Assembly (NCBI GenBank): GCA_002840755.1
Contig: PHBZ01000008.1
Span: 81,196-145,195, forward strand
DNA: 64,000 nucleotides
From: Chloroflexi bacterium HGW-Chloroflexi-10
GTDB taxonomy: Bacteria > Chloroflexota > Anaerolineae > Anaerolineales > Anaerolineaceae
Reading direction: 5' to 3'
The notes beneath the pieces were generated by a model. It was given only the letters and a program-made list of their open reading frames with translations. It was not told where the DNA came from and ran no database searches. Numbering within the stretch: position 1 is the first letter of the stretch; the number at the start of each line of letters is the position of its first letter. The translations under genes and the position numbers were made by a program. This document shows, piece after piece, positions 50,516-60,692 of the stretch.

Positions 50516-52411
50516 ATGCAAAAATTCAATTGGATTAACAAAAAAGGATTGGCCAATTGGGCTGCTCTACCCGGAGCAGCTATTTTCCTTTACCAACTTT
50601 TTCAATTTGTCCAATCGATGCGCTCCTCCCTCGATGAAGGCATCTACCTAGTAAAAGGCTTTTGGATGGCCACCGGAGTATATGCGCCCTACCAGCCGTA
50701 TGGGTTCTGGATGAACAAAATGCCCTTATCCTTCCTTATCCCCGGTTGGATACAGGCCCTGTTTGGGCCTGGCCTGTTAACCGCGCGCATCTATGCTTTC
50801 ATCCTCGCCCTGCTTATTATGCTGGGTGTCTGGCTGATCGCGCGCCGCATATCCGGTGGTTGGGTGGCCGCTTTGCTGGTGTGGATCATGGCGCTCAACC
50901 CGGTGGGGATCAAAATGTACAGCCAGGCCACCTCTCAGCCGTTGGTAGCTTGTATTCTCGTCTGGACCTTGTTCTTCCTCATCGGCGCAAATCGCAAAAC
51001 CTGGCAGATTTTTCTGGGCAGCGTACTTGCCGGCATACTCGTCCTTACCCGCGAGAATATGGTTTTTGTCCTGCCCTTTCTGGTGCTGCTGATATTCTGG
51101 CAAAATGGCCGCAAGGCGGGCTGGTATGCCGTACTGGCGATGGGTCTGGTGCTGTTGGTTGGGCACGCCGTCTTTTACCCGGGGATCATCACCAACTGGG
51201 TCAAGTGGATCCCTCGCTCCATCACCCCATTTTTGGATGCCTACCGGATAGAGAACATGAAGTCGACGGTTTATACGCAGCCCAATCAGGCTTTCACTAT
51301 CCTTTCTGTGGTTGCCCAGACTATTGGCTGGCACACGCTCGCCATTCTCGGTCCGGCAATCCTGTGGTTAACCATACCCCTGAAAAGGTTCAATGTCCGC
51401 AATTACCCGGATCAATTGAAAACGGCGCTGATCCTCTCGGTCATGTTTATCGTCCTGTTTGCGGCGCATGCTTGGGCATCTCTGGGAAATAATTACTGTG
51501 TATACTGCTTGTCCGAATATGTGGCTTTTTTCTCGCCGCTCGGTCTGCTCATCATCGCTGCCCTCCTGCCCCAGGTGGATCTTAAACATAACGGATGGTT
51601 AACCCGTTTTTCGCTTCTCATTTTGCCTTTGGTCAGTGCCTTTTTGGGGTTTGGCGCTTACACTGGCTTTCGCGGCATTCCAAACTTTAACCGCATGAAT
51701 GATTTGTTCTTCTTCATGAAAATACCCTGGGTGCGCGAGGGCAGGTTGGTCTTTGGCGAGGTGGAATTGTGGTCTTTGGTCGCCAATAAGTTTGGGTTTA
51801 GCTTTGCGGAACTGCGAGTGGATATTTTCCCCATACTTATTTCGGTCTTATTAGGTTTTTTGATAGGCATTACCATTCTGCTTATCGGCCGGCTGGTGTG
51901 GAGGCTGTGGCTGTCCCGCCGCTATCAATTGCGTTATCCGCTTTTTCAATGGGTTTTGCTGCTGGTCATTCTCTTACTCCTGGCGCCAACCTGGGTCCTG
52001 GGCGGTGGGCAATATACCTATGATTGCACCCGGGACACCTTGCAATCCACCATAGACTTCGGTCACTCGCTGGCTGCTCAGGTGGGTACCGCTAAAACGA
52101 TCTATTGGGAACAGAACAAAATTTCTCAGGTTGTTTTGCTTTATCTGGATTCCCCCAGCATCTTTCCGCCGCAAATGAACGGGGTATATTCTTTCCGCCT
52201 TGGCGATAATACCGACGCATTGTTACGTATGGGATACTGGAATGAAGAATTACTTCAACGCTGGTTGAAAGAAGCGGATATTATCATCTTGAAATCTGAT
52301 TCCACTATCCTATCCACCCCGCAGGATTTTAACTTGCTGGCAGAATTGCAGCCGGCGTATGGTTGTTTTGATCAAAGTACAACCATTAAGGTATACGATA
52401 ATCCACATTAG
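50516..52411 (+). CDS. GT-C fold membrane glycosyltransferase (PMT/ArnT-like)
   Basis: 631 residues with about eleven hydrophobic segments. An acidic loop SSLDEGIYLVKGFWM follows the first membrane span (residues ~38-52), as in dolichyl-phosphate-type GT39/ArnT-like enzymes where the aspartate is catalytic. The C-terminal ~110 residues (from GGQYTYDCTRD) form a soluble extracytoplasmic domain. Such enzymes transfer sugars from polyprenyl phosphate donors to lipids, proteins or glycans outside the membrane. It is the first gene of a four-gene cluster including the GT2 that could make the donor. Confidence 0.82.
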   Translation: MQKFNWINKKGLANWAALPGAAIFLYQLFQFVQSMRSSLDEGIYLVKGFWMATGVYAPYQPYGFWMNKMPLSFLIPGWIQALFGPGLLTARIYAFILALLIMLGVWLIARRISGGWVAALLVWIMALNPVGIKMYSQATSQPLVACILVWTLFFLIGANRKTWQIFLGSVLAGILVLTRENMVFVLPFLVLLIFWQNGRKAGWYAVLAMGLVLLVGHAVFYPGIITNWVKWIPRSITPFLDAYRIENMKSTVYTQPNQAFTILSVVAQTIGWHTLAILGPAILWLTIPLKRFNVRNYPDQLKTALILSVMFIVLFAAHAWASLGNNYCVYCLSEYVAFFSPLGLLIIAALLPQVDLKHNGWLTRFSLLILPLVSAFLGFGAYTGFRGIPNFNRMNDLFFFMKIPWVREGRLVFGEVELWSLVANKFGFSFAELRVDIFPILISVLLGFLIGITILLIGRLVWRLWLSRRYQLRYPLFQWVLLLVILLLLAPTWVLGGGQYTYDCTRDTLQSTIDFGHSLAAQVGTAKTIYWEQNKISQVVLLYLDSPSIFPPQMNGVYSFRLGDNTDALLRMGYWNEELLQRWLKEADIIILKSDSTILSTPQDFNLLAELQPAYGCFDQSTTIKVYDNPH

Positions 52412-52649
52412 CCGTTGATCAATGGTTTTACCACCAGGTATTCGCGATGCCAGTTTATCAATCAGTGCTTTGCGAAACGCAGAAACAACAGAAGAAAGGC
52501 TCCATTTCGTTGATTCCCTCCTCGCTGATTCAAAAAGTTTGGTAAACTTCCTTATGGATGTGATTCAAGTCTGTTTAGGCTGGGCTACCAATTCCATTAA
52601 TTTATTCCTGTGGCGGGGACCAATCAATTCCAGATTTTTGCGAGGAAGC

Positions 52650-53618
52650 ATGAATATTTCCATAGTCATTCCGATTTACAACGAAGAAGAAACCATCCCC
52701 ATGTTATATCAGGCCGTTTGGGAAGCGATGAAACCCATTGAGCGCACCTGGGAACTGATTTTAGTGGACGACGGTAGCAAGGATACCAGTTTTGCAGAAC
52801 TGGAGAAAGTGGTAGCGCTGGATCCCGAGCATGTACGTGTGGTTGGTCTGCGCCGAAATTTTGGGCAAACAGCCGCCATTGCCGCCGGAATTGACCATGC
52901 GACTGGTGAGATCATTGTCTTAATGGATGCCGATCTGCAAAATGACCCGGCGGATATTCCCTTGCTTCTGGAGAAAATTGATGAAGGTTATGATGTGGTT
53001 AGTGGTTGGCGAGCAAAACGCAAAGATACCTTTATCACGCGCACATTGCCTTCCATGCTGGCCAATAAATTGATCTCTACGGTAACAGGGGTGCATTTGC
53101 ATGATTATGGTTGCACCCTCAAAGCCTACCGCCGCGAAGTCATCACCGGATTTAAATTGTACGGAGAAATGCACCGCTTCATCCCCGTCTTTGCTAATTC
53201 GGTGGGTGCAAAAATCATTGAGATGCCGGTGCGCCACCATCCACGCCGTTTTGGCAAGGCGAAATATGGACTGGAACGTACAATCAAAGTGGTGCTGGAT
53301 TTGGTAACAGTTAAGTTTTTAAGTTCTTATGCCAATAAACCCATTTATTTGTTTGGTGGCACAGGTGCCGTATTAATGATCCTTTCCGGATTGGTGATGC
53401 TCTTTCTGTTCTTTCGTCGAATTTTATTCTCCATTTCGGCCTTCGAATCCCCTTTATTTATGATGAGTTCTATGTTCTTCATCCTTGGTTTTCAGTCCAT
53501 TTTGATGGGGTTAATCGCCGAGTTATTGGCGCGCACCTACCATGAAGCCCAACATAAACCCACCTACACCGTTCGTAAACGGATTGGTGTGGATACGCCG
53601 GACATGACCCGGAATTAG
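52650..53618 (+). CDS. Polyprenyl-phosphate glycosyltransferase, family 2 (GtrB/DPM1-like)
   Basis: 322 residues. MNISIVIPIYNEEETIPML, LVDDGSKDTSF, RRNFGQTAAIAAGIDHATGEIIVLMDADLQNDP (DxD) and the RRFGKAKYGLERTIKVVLDLV segment match undecaprenyl- or dolichyl-phosphate glucose/mannose synthases. Two C-terminal membrane spans follow (about 230-300). The ATG at 52650 has GAGGAAG and starts the domain exactly; the frame is open from 52422 but adds 76 residues without similarity. It likely makes the lipid-linked donor for the GT-C enzyme upstream. Confidence 0.9.
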   Translation: MNISIVIPIYNEEETIPMLYQAVWEAMKPIERTWELILVDDGSKDTSFAELEKVVALDPEHVRVVGLRRNFGQTAAIAAGIDHATGEIIVLMDADLQNDPADIPLLLEKIDEGYDVVSGWRAKRKDTFITRTLPSMLANKLISTVTGVHLHDYGCTLKAYRREVITGFKLYGEMHRFIPVFANSVGAKIIEMPVRHHPRRFGKAKYGLERTIKVVLDLVTVKFLSSYANKPIYLFGGTGAVLMILSGLVMLFLFFRRILFSISAFESPLFMMSSMFFILGFQSILMGLIAELLARTYHEAQHKPTYTVRKRIGVDTPDMTRN

Positions 53619-53627
53619 GATTGTATT

Positions 53628-54758
53628 TTGCGTATTCTGGTATTAACCCACGAATATCCGCCCATTGGCGGGGGCGGCGGAAAAGTTGCCCAGGACCTCA
53701 GCCGCGGGTTTGTTAAGGCTGGTAATGAAGTACTGGTTCTGACAGCGCAGTATGCCGGGCTAGCCAGTCTCGAAGACGATGCCGGTGTGCGCGTCCAGCG
53801 TATTAATTCCTGGCGTTCTAAGCCCTTTCAAGCCGGTATAAAGGCTTTAGGGGGTTATCTGCTTCTGGGAACAGTAGTGAGCATGCGCCTGATCCGCTCC
53901 TGGAAACCGGATGTCATTCATGTTAATTTTGCTGTACCAGCCGGGCCTATTGGTTGGATATTAAGCCGGCTGTACGGTATTCCATATGTGATTACTGCTC
54001 ATTTGGGAGATGTTCCCGGAGGAGTGCCTGAAAAGACCGACCGCTGGTTTCGCTGGATTTTTCCGTTTACCCCGCTCATCTGGAAAAAAGCCGCGGCTGT
54101 TATCGCGGTCAGTGAATATACCCGGCAACTGGTGTTAAAACATTATCCGGTTACGGTAAATGTCATTCCCAATGGGGTCAATCTGGGGAAAATGCAAGCC
54201 GAAAATCTGCGGATAGGCGATCCGCCACGCATCGTCTTTGCCGGTCGATTCATGGAACAAAAAAACCCATTGGGGTTAATTGCTATTTTGGCCACGATCA
54301 AGCACCTTCCCTGGCGTTTTGTGATGATCGGCGATGGTCCATTAAAACCGGCAGTGGAAGCGGCTATCCAGGAAGCAGGTTTGGCAGAGCGTTGCCAATT
54401 GACCGGATGGGTCTCTCCTGAGGAAGTGCGCCAGTATTTTCTGGAGAGTGACCTGCTCTTAATGCCCTCACTTTCCGAAGGGTTACCGGTGGTGGGGGTG
54501 CAGGCCTTGTCTGCCGGCCTGGCGCTGGTAGTTAGCCGTATTGGTGGCTTTCTGGACCTGGTGGATGAAGGTCAAAATGGCTACCTCCTGCCGGCTAATC
54601 GGATGGAAAGCTGGACTGAGGTGTTGAGTGAACTGTTGGCACATCCTGAGGAGTTGCTGGCAATGCGCCGATCCAGTCTGGCGATGGCGCAGCGTTTTGA
54701 TCTTGATACCATTGTGACGCAGTACTTGGCCGTTTTTGAGAAATTCGCTCGCCGTTGA
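53628..54758 (+). CDS. Glycosyltransferase family 4
   Basis: 376 residues in a GT-B fold. The N-terminus ILVLTHEYPPIGGGGGKVAQDLSRGFV, the central AVSEYTRQLVLKHYP and VIPNGVNL, the C-terminal VFAGRFMEQKNPLGLIAIL and PSLSEGLPVVGVQALSAG (E-x7-E-like) are typical of nucleotide-sugar-dependent GT4 enzymes. The start is a TTG at 53628, 9 bases after the GT2 stop, with AGGA upstream. It acts in the cytoplasm on a glycan or lipid acceptor. Specificity cannot be read. Confidence 0.9.
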   Translation: MRILVLTHEYPPIGGGGGKVAQDLSRGFVKAGNEVLVLTAQYAGLASLEDDAGVRVQRINSWRSKPFQAGIKALGGYLLLGTVVSMRLIRSWKPDVIHVNFAVPAGPIGWILSRLYGIPYVITAHLGDVPGGVPEKTDRWFRWIFPFTPLIWKKAAAVIAVSEYTRQLVLKHYPVTVNVIPNGVNLGKMQAENLRIGDPPRIVFAGRFMEQKNPLGLIAILATIKHLPWRFVMIGDGPLKPAVEAAIQEAGLAERCQLTGWVSPEEVRQYFLESDLLLMPSLSEGLPVVGVQALSAGLALVVSRIGGFLDLVDEGQNGYLLPANRMESWTEVLSELLAHPEELLAMRRSSLAMAQRFDLDTIVTQYLAVFEKFARR

Positions 54759-54857
54759 TTGGGCCGGTTTTCCCAGGATTGGCGATATAATATACAGGTG
54801 CTGGCGAAGAAGCCGAACAAATTAATGTATCCTTGATTTGAAAGCAATCAATCCTTA

Positions 54858-55796
54858 ATGATCAGATCCGCAAAAAAAAGATCGTGGGCTCGCTTTCTGC
54901 GCCCGATAGGCACTATTTTAAGCCTGGCCTTATTGGTATGGCTGATGGCGTGCCAGGATTGGTCGCTGGTGTTGGTCTATCTCAACCGCTTACCTTGGAG
55001 CTTGCTGCTTGCTGCCTTAATGTTCTATGGAGTCGGCCAGGTTCTTAATGCTTTGCGCTGGTATATTCTATTACGCGCCCAATCGGTGCCGATCCGCTTT
55101 GTCGATACCCTTAAAATTGTGTTGGTTGGTGCGTTTGCATCCAATTTTTTACCTTCCACCATCGGCGGGGATGTGATCCGGTTGGTGAATATCCAGCCAT
55201 ATACGCGTAATGAAGGACTCAGTCTTGCCTCTTTAATATTAGACCGCCTTGTGAATATGGTCGCTTTTGTTACCGTTCTGCCAATCTCATTTCTTACCAT
55301 TCCGCTGCAGCATATATCCTTGCCGGATCTTGCTTTTGGACTGGCCATTCCGGGTATGGACAAATTGAAGCTATTGCTGCGAAGAATCTTCAAACAGTTT
55401 TTAGATGCCTATCACTTATGGGCCAACCAACCTGCTACCGTCTTTCTGGCGTTCGTCGTATCCTGGTTCTCCATTTTTGTCATCTTTCTTGGTTCCTGGA
55501 GCCTGCTTACCGGCCTGGGAGTACAGGTCACGCTTTGGCAGGTGATGGGGGTTACCGCCTTGACCTATTTTGTGACACTTCTGCCTATTTCAATTAATGG
55601 CATCGGTTTGCGTGAGTTCATGATTACCACACTATATGTTTTGCTGGGCGCTGGCGTGGAACAGGCAACCATGATGGCTTTAATCTCTCGGTTTCTGATG
55701 ATGGCTGTTACGCTGCCGGGTGCAGTCTGGCTGGGGGAGATGTCCCGTATGGTAGAGAAGGCCGGCGCGAAAATCTCCGCACCCAATGGGGAGTAA
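54858..55796 (+). CDS. YbhN/LPG_synthase-TM flippase-like membrane protein
   Basis: 312 residues with seven to eight hydrophobic segments. The conserved motif FLPSTIGGDVIRL (about residues 94-106) and FLPISINGIGLREF identify the UPF0104/lysylphosphatidylglycerol-synthase membrane-domain family. Members include AglD and YbhN and are associated with lipid or lipid-linked-sugar translocation. It is 99 bases downstream of the GT4 gene in the same orientation, consistent with a role in handling the glycolipid made by the cluster. Confidence 0.87.
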   Translation: MIRSAKKRSWARFLRPIGTILSLALLVWLMACQDWSLVLVYLNRLPWSLLLAALMFYGVGQVLNALRWYILLRAQSVPIRFVDTLKIVLVGAFASNFLPSTIGGDVIRLVNIQPYTRNEGLSLASLILDRLVNMVAFVTVLPISFLTIPLQHISLPDLAFGLAIPGMDKLKLLLRRIFKQFLDAYHLWANQPATVFLAFVVSWFSIFVIFLGSWSLLTGLGVQVTLWQVMGVTALTYFVTLLPISINGIGLREFMITTLYVLLGAGVEQATMMALISRFLMMAVTLPGAVWLGEMSRMVEKAGAKISAPNGE

Positions 55797-55915
55797 GTCC
55801 ACAGCCCCAGGTAATTTCCAGCTTCCAAATTGTTCCTTCTTCCCATTGAAAAAAATCCCCTTACCAGCTAGAATTAGTATGGAAGCACAACAAACTCAAG
55901 AAGGATGTATCCCTT

Positions 55916-57000
55916 ATGGTGCAAAGAAAACAAACCGCTGATCAATCGACCGTCCGCCGTCATAATACAGTCATTGTGCTGGATGTAGTCCGGCGTTTTT
56001 CTCCTTTATCGCGGGCGGAGATCGCCGCCAGAACCGGATTGAACCGCAGTACGGTTTCCAGCATTGTGCAATCACTCCTGAACCGGCGTTTTCTTATTGA
56101 AACGGATTACCAGGAAGACCGCATTGGCCGTCCTGGTTTATCGCTTACTCTCAATCCCCAAGGTGGTTTTGCCGTAGGTTTGGAGATTAATGTGGATAGC
56201 ATTTCCGCTGTTCTGGTAGACCTGACGGCGCATATTGTTGATAGGGTTGAGATTGAGGCACAGCCAAACTGGTCTCAGGCTGATACGTTGCGGGAAGCTT
56301 CCCAACTCGTCGACACGATGTTGCATCAGGGGCAGCATATCAGTGAACATTCTCTGGGTATCGGTATCGGTTTACCCGGAATAGTGGATACGAATAGCGG
56401 CGTTCTGGTGTTTGCTCCAAACCTTGGCTGGCGGGATGTCAATATTCAGGAATATTTCAAGGAAAAATTTCACATCCCGGTATATGTTGAAAATGAAGCT
56501 AACTGCGGCGCGTATGGCGAATATCGGTTTGGCGCTGCCCGGGAAACAAACAGCTTTCTGTTTCTCAGCGGTGGGGTTGGTCTCGGCGGTGGGGTGATGA
56601 TTGATGGTGCATTATACCGTGGCAGTCAGGGCTATGCCGGTGAGTTTGGTCACATGGTCATTGACCGCGGCGGAGCCTTATGCAATTGCGGGCGGCGCGG
56701 TTGTTGGGAAACAGCAGTCGGGCCGCGCGCTGTATTGGACAATGTGCAGAAACGCATTCAATCCGGCGCGGTGAGTGCCCTTAGTGAGATGGTCAATAAC
56801 AATCTGGCTGCATTGAAATTCAGCCATGCCTGCTCCATGAACACCTCCTACCGGTAGCCATGCAGGTAGTGCAATCAGAGAAGGTGGTGAAACAAGCCAA
56901 TCAACTACGCATCATCGCCTCTAGCCAGGGCAAGGACGCCAGTTTGATGGGTGCCGCCGCCCTGGTGCTGGATAATGTTCTGCAAAGCCCGTTTGATTAG
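55916..57000 (+). pseudogene. ROK family regulator, frameshifted and internally shortened
   Basis: The first frame (55916-56857) has an N-terminal MarR-like HTH (LSRAEIAARTGLNRSTVSSIVQSLLNRRFL), the ROK sugar-kinase fold (GIGIGLPGIVD, YAGEFGHMVID) and the zinc motif CNCGRRGCWE. It stops at TAG 56855-56857 after NNLAALKFSHACSMNTSYR. A C-terminal ROK tail, QLRIIASSQGKDASLMGAAALVLDNVLQSP, continues in another frame to TAG 56998-57000. Between them the usual stretch with NLVNxFNPxxIxLGG is missing, so a deletion of roughly 40-60 codons plus a frame change is inferred. The gene is probably inactive. Confidence 0.85.
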
Positions 57001-57004
57001 CAAT

Positions 57005-57031
57005 GGGGGGGCCATGATGGCCCTCCCTTTT
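57005..57031 (+). terminator. Hairpin terminator after the ROK pseudogene
   Basis: GGGGGGCCAT and ATGGCCCTCCC fold, followed by TTTT. A similar stem (GGAGGGCC...AGCCCCTCC) lies at 63268-63290 after feoC. Confidence 0.75.
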
Positions 57032-57098
57032 AGAAATTACCTCTACATCCAGGCAACCTAAGGAAAGTCATTATTATCTGAAGAGGTGGGAGAATTTT

Positions 57099-57923
57099 AT
57101 GACGCAATTGATATTCAGGAAACCGATATTCTTTTTGCTTATTTTCACCATTCTGATAATTGTTGTATTGGCAATATTATTTGGGATCAAAGCTCAGGAT
57201 AATAAACTGGTAAAATGTCTGCCAATTCAGGCAGGTTTGGAATATCTGAAATCACAAACTAATCCAGATATCGGTTTATTAAGAGAAGCTCCATTCGCTG
57301 CACCCCACATATATTGGCTTAACAATGATAATTCATTGGCTGCCTATACATTCTCACAGTTGGGTATTTCTTCCCTGGGCTCAGAAATTACCCAAAAAGT
57401 CCAGCAATACGGTGAAAATTCCAATGATTTTATCGAAGTTGTTTGGGGAGAATCGATTACCTTTCCACCACATGTTGCCACTTCGGTCTTGTTAATGCAG
57501 GTTGGACAGGCAGAGATCTGGCAGGAAATGCATAATGAAGGTCCCGTTTTTGAAGATTGGGCTGAATATGCCAACCTAGGTTTTCTAGGCGCGCTGAATA
57601 CTGAGAATCAGGGAGAACACCAGGAAGCAGTGAGAATTTTTGAAAACACAATGCAGCTGTTCGACAACACCGGATTCAAGGATAAATCGTTTAATAGCAT
57701 ATATGAGACCTATAAATTGGCACTGGCCTTATATACCGCTGGAAAAATCAATGTAGAATACGCAGACCGGGTTACCTTACAGAAAATTCTGCTAAAAATG
57801 CAAAATAGTAATGGTGGGTTTCATACCCATTACGACTCATCGTTTGCACCGACTGGAGATACAAATACGGAAACGACAGCGTTTGCACTTTTAGCATTAT
57901 CTGCGGTTGTCTGTGAACCTTAA
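57099..57923 (+). CDS. Membrane-anchored alpha/alpha-toroid (prenyltransferase-like repeat) protein
   Basis: 274 residues. An N-terminal membrane span (about residues 10-30) is followed by a soluble helical region. At both ends it has repeats like QAGLEYLKSQTNPDIGLL and LQKILLKMQNSNGGFHTHY...TNTETTAFALLALS, resembling prenyltransferase/squalene-oxidase-type QxxxGGF repeats. The catalytic Asp motifs of terpene cyclases are absent. Function is unknown. AGAGGTGGGAG lies upstream. It ends one base before the convergent ABC-F stop. Confidence 0.65.
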   Translation: MTQLIFRKPIFFLLIFTILIIVVLAILFGIKAQDNKLVKCLPIQAGLEYLKSQTNPDIGLLREAPFAAPHIYWLNNDNSLAAYTFSQLGISSLGSEITQKVQQYGENSNDFIEVVWGESITFPPHVATSVLLMQVGQAEIWQEMHNEGPVFEDWAEYANLGFLGALNTENQGEHQEAVRIFENTMQLFDNTGFKDKSFNSIYETYKLALALYTAGKINVEYADRVTLQKILLKMQNSNGGFHTHYDSSFAPTGDTNTETTAFALLALSAVVCEP

Positions 57924-59567
57924 CTATTTTTGATAGTTGTAGATTCTGTCTCCCTTTACTTCCCAGATCTGGGTGGCATAACCTTCAATAAAATAGCGAT
58001 CATGCACAATCGCTAACACGGTGCCATCAAACTGGGTGAGCGCTTGCTCAAAGCGGGTACGCGACGGAATATCCAGATGATTGATTGGCTCGTCTAGAAT
58101 CAGAAAGTTACAGCCCGAAGCCACCAGGCAGGCCAACGAAAGCCGTGCCCGTTCCCCGTAAGACATGTTCTCTACCAGGTTAAATACATCGTCACCGGTA
58201 AACAGAAATTTGGAAAGAAAGCTGCGCAGCTCGGTTTCATTCATTGCGGCAATTTTACGTAGGGTTTCGACGGCATTCAAACCGGTTTCCAGTTCTTTTT
58301 GTTCCTGAGTCATATAACCAAATTGCACATTACTGCCCAGGCGAAAACTGCCGCCTAGTGCGGGTATTTCGCCTGTTATGGTTTTGACCAGGGTGGTTTT
58401 TCCGCAGCCGTTCGGGCCGATTAGTGCTACCCGTTCGCCATAACGCAGCACCATGTTTAAGTCGTTTAATAATACCAGGTCGCCGTATCCCACTGAAAGG
58501 CTATCCATCACCAGTACATCCCGCCCACTGGTAGTCAGGTCGCTGAAATCCACCCGCATTTGCCAGGTGCGTGCTGGTTTATCGATCTTCTCTTCCGTCA
58601 GCATTTTCTCAACCCGCCTCTCGATGTTTTTGGCTTTTTGAATGACCTCCTTGGTACGATTGGCAAAAAAGCCGATACTAAAACCATCCGTGTTTTCCGG
58701 ATCGGTCTTGCCGCCCTTCCGGTATTTCGCCTTTGAGCGCATATCACTGGCGGCATGCTGCAGGCGTATGATCTCATCCTGCTGATCTTTAAAAGCTTGC
58801 CATTGTTTTTCGCGTTCATTTATTTTTTGTTCCAGGAATTGGTTGTAATTACCGATGTACGCTTTGACCTCATGACTGTGTTCATTTAATTCCAGGATAC
58901 CATTCACACAGTGATCCAGAAAGGTTCGATCATGTGAAACAATCAACACAGCACCGTGGAATTGATTGAGCCAATCCTCCAGCCAGCGCAGCATGTCAAT
59001 ATCGAGATGGTTGGTTGGTTCATCCAACAATAATAGCTGCGGGTTGCTCAGCAGGATCCCCGCCAGCATCAGCCGTGTTTTTTGCCCGCCGCTCAGGTGG
59101 GATACCTGCGTCTCAGGTATGATATTACCCAGGCCTAACGCTTCTAGAATTGCCGGTGCTCTGGTTTCACTTTGCCCAGCCAGTTCCAACTCTGCCAGAA
59201 TTTGATCATAGCGCCGTTGCAATTTTTCGTTCTCATTTTCCTGCATCATACGTTCGGCCAGTGTACTCAGTTCGTTGGTTAAAAAATCCAGGTTACCGCT
59301 TTGCGTATCGATAAAATTTGCGATTGTTGCTTCGGGTTCAAATACAAATCCTTGCGCTAGGTACCCAACCCTTAAATTGGATGGCGTAAAAACGAAGGAG
59401 CCGGAATCTGCCTGTTCGTCACCAACCAGAATACGCAGCAAGGTGCTTTTACCAGTGCCGTTGATGCCAACCAATCCCCAGCGTTCGCCAGGGTTTAGTG
59501 AAAAATTGATGTCCTTTAAAACGGGTTCTAATCCGAAAGATTTAGAAACGTGGTGTACTGAGAGCAT
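57924..59567 (-). CDS. ABC-F family ATPase
   Basis: 547 residues, two ABC domains and no membrane segment. Walker A GINGTGKSTLL (about 36-46) and GPNGCGKTTLV (about 365-375), signatures LSGGQKTRLMLAG and MSYGERARLSLAC, Walker B LLLLDEPTNHLD and FLILDEPINHLD. An interdomain linker rich in charged residues (about 245-300) is the P-site-tRNA-interaction motif of ABC-F proteins. Such proteins act on the ribosome in translation or antibiotic protection. The first base of its stop adjoins the convergent gene at 57923. Confidence 0.92.
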   Translation of the reverse strand: MLSVHHVSKSFGLEPVLKDINFSLNPGERWGLVGINGTGKSTLLRILVGDEQADSGSFVFTPSNLRVGYLAQGFVFEPEATIANFIDTQSGNLDFLTNELSTLAERMMQENENEKLQRRYDQILAELELAGQSETRAPAILEALGLGNIIPETQVSHLSGGQKTRLMLAGILLSNPQLLLLDEPTNHLDIDMLRWLEDWLNQFHGAVLIVSHDRTFLDHCVNGILELNEHSHEVKAYIGNYNQFLEQKINEREKQWQAFKDQQDEIIRLQHAASDMRSKAKYRKGGKTDPENTDGFSIGFFANRTKEVIQKAKNIERRVEKMLTEEKIDKPARTWQMRVDFSDLTTSGRDVLVMDSLSVGYGDLVLLNDLNMVLRYGERVALIGPNGCGKTTLVKTITGEIPALGGSFRLGSNVQFGYMTQEQKELETGLNAVETLRKIAAMNETELRSFLSKFLFTGDDVFNLVENMSYGERARLSLACLVASGCNFLILDEPINHLDIPSRTRFEQALTQFDGTVLAIVHDRYFIEGYATQIWEVKGDRIYNYQK

Positions 59568-59857
59568 ATAACCTGCCTTGATAGTTGCAGCCCTTATGTG
59601 TTAAACAAAGGGCAAACCTTCCCGGTACTGTGCCGGGTACAGTTGGGCGTCGAAGCCCTTACATTCGGATCAATTAGCGGTTATCTGTCATTCCGTCTTC
59701 TAAACCTCATCTCATAAAATTCGTGGTCACTGCCCGAACTTAAAGCTATGTGTATCAGGCTGTACCTGAATGAATTGTACTGCTTTTCTCGCGTTGCTGC
59801 CAGGAATATCGGATAAAAAGTCCCTGGTCATCTGGCGGGTATTTTGAAAATAATCCG

Positions 59858-60535
59858 CTAATCAACCACCGGTTCAGGTGCGTATTCGGCGAAGATTGAT
59901 CTTGCCAGTGGGAACCCAATCGTTACCGGGTGGTTGCCAACCCGAATCGTGATTGTCTGATTGAAGGTCAGTACTTCCTCCACGGTTACTACTGTGTTAA
60001 TCCCGATCAGGTTTCTCTCCAAAAAATCGAGTACTTCCGGCTGCTCTTCTGCCAATTCGTGAATCCGCCGGATGATGATGTGATCGCCTATTTGAAATAG
60101 ATGAATGGGTATCCAATCTTTAACCAGGTCTTCATTGCCCGGAAGGGGATTACCGTGTGGGCATAACGTTGGTTGGTTGAGTTGATCCAATAAGGCGGCT
60201 TCCAGTTCATCAGATATGGCATGTTCCATCTGATGTGCTTCTTGGTGAACTTTAGACCAGGACAACATACGACTTAACATCCATTCGGCCAGCATGTGGC
60301 GGCGCATGACACTACTGGCTGCTTCAAGCCCTTTGGGAGTCAATGCTGTCCCACCAGGTAATTCCATAGAGATCAATCCATCCCGCAGCATGCGCTTCAA
60401 AGTGTTGGTCACTGTTGGCTGTGAAACGCCCAGCAGAGCTGCCAGGCGCACGCCAGAAATGATTTCACCATCGCGTTCCAGAATATAGAGAATTCCTAGG
60501 TAGTCTTCAATAGTCGGACTGATTTTTTCAATCAT
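59858..60535 (-). CDS. DtxR/MntR family metal-dependent repressor
   Basis: 225 residues. Winged HTH at about 8-65 (SPTIEDYLGILYILERDGEIISGVRLAALLGVSQPTVTNTLKRM), a metal-binding dimerisation domain (about 68-140) with MRRHMLAEWMLSRML, HQEAHQMEHAISDELEAALLD and CPHGNPLPG, and a C-terminal SH3-like FeoA domain (about 150-220). This is the full DtxR/IdeR/MntR layout. It is divergent from feoABC with a palindromic site in between, so ferrous iron (or manganese) is the likely co-repressor and feo the likely target. Confidence 0.92.
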   Translation of the reverse strand: MIEKISPTIEDYLGILYILERDGEIISGVRLAALLGVSQPTVTNTLKRMLRDGLISMELPGGTALTPKGLEAASSVMRRHMLAEWMLSRMLSWSKVHQEAHQMEHAISDELEAALLDQLNQPTLCPHGNPLPGNEDLVKDWIPIHLFQIGDHIIIRRIHELAEEQPEVLDFLERNLIGINTVVTVEEVLTFNQTITIRVGNHPVTIGFPLARSIFAEYAPEPVVD

Positions 60536-60610
60536 AAGGGTCTATTCCCTCCAATGTATGACAACTGTCAGGGCAACACTATGACAATTGTATGGTATAC
60601 TAACAATGAT

Positions 60611-60628
60611 TATTAGTATATACTAATA
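60611..60628. promoter_or_regulatory. Perfect 18-bp palindrome, DtxR-type operator candidate
   Basis: TATTAGTATATACTAATA in the divergent gap between the DtxR-type gene and feoA, 65 bases before the feoA start. A related TTGTATGGTATACTAACAA lies just to the left. Position and symmetry suggest that the adjacent repressor binds here. Confidence 0.75.
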
Positions 60629-60692
60629 CAAGGATTTATTATTATCTTATACATTATATCCCGACGTACAATATCGTCAAGGAAAGGTCCAT

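Noticed and set aside
52422..52649. N-terminal extension of the family 2 glycosyltransferase
   Set aside because: The added 76 residues show no domain, while the ATG at 52650 has a ribosome site and begins exactly at the family start.
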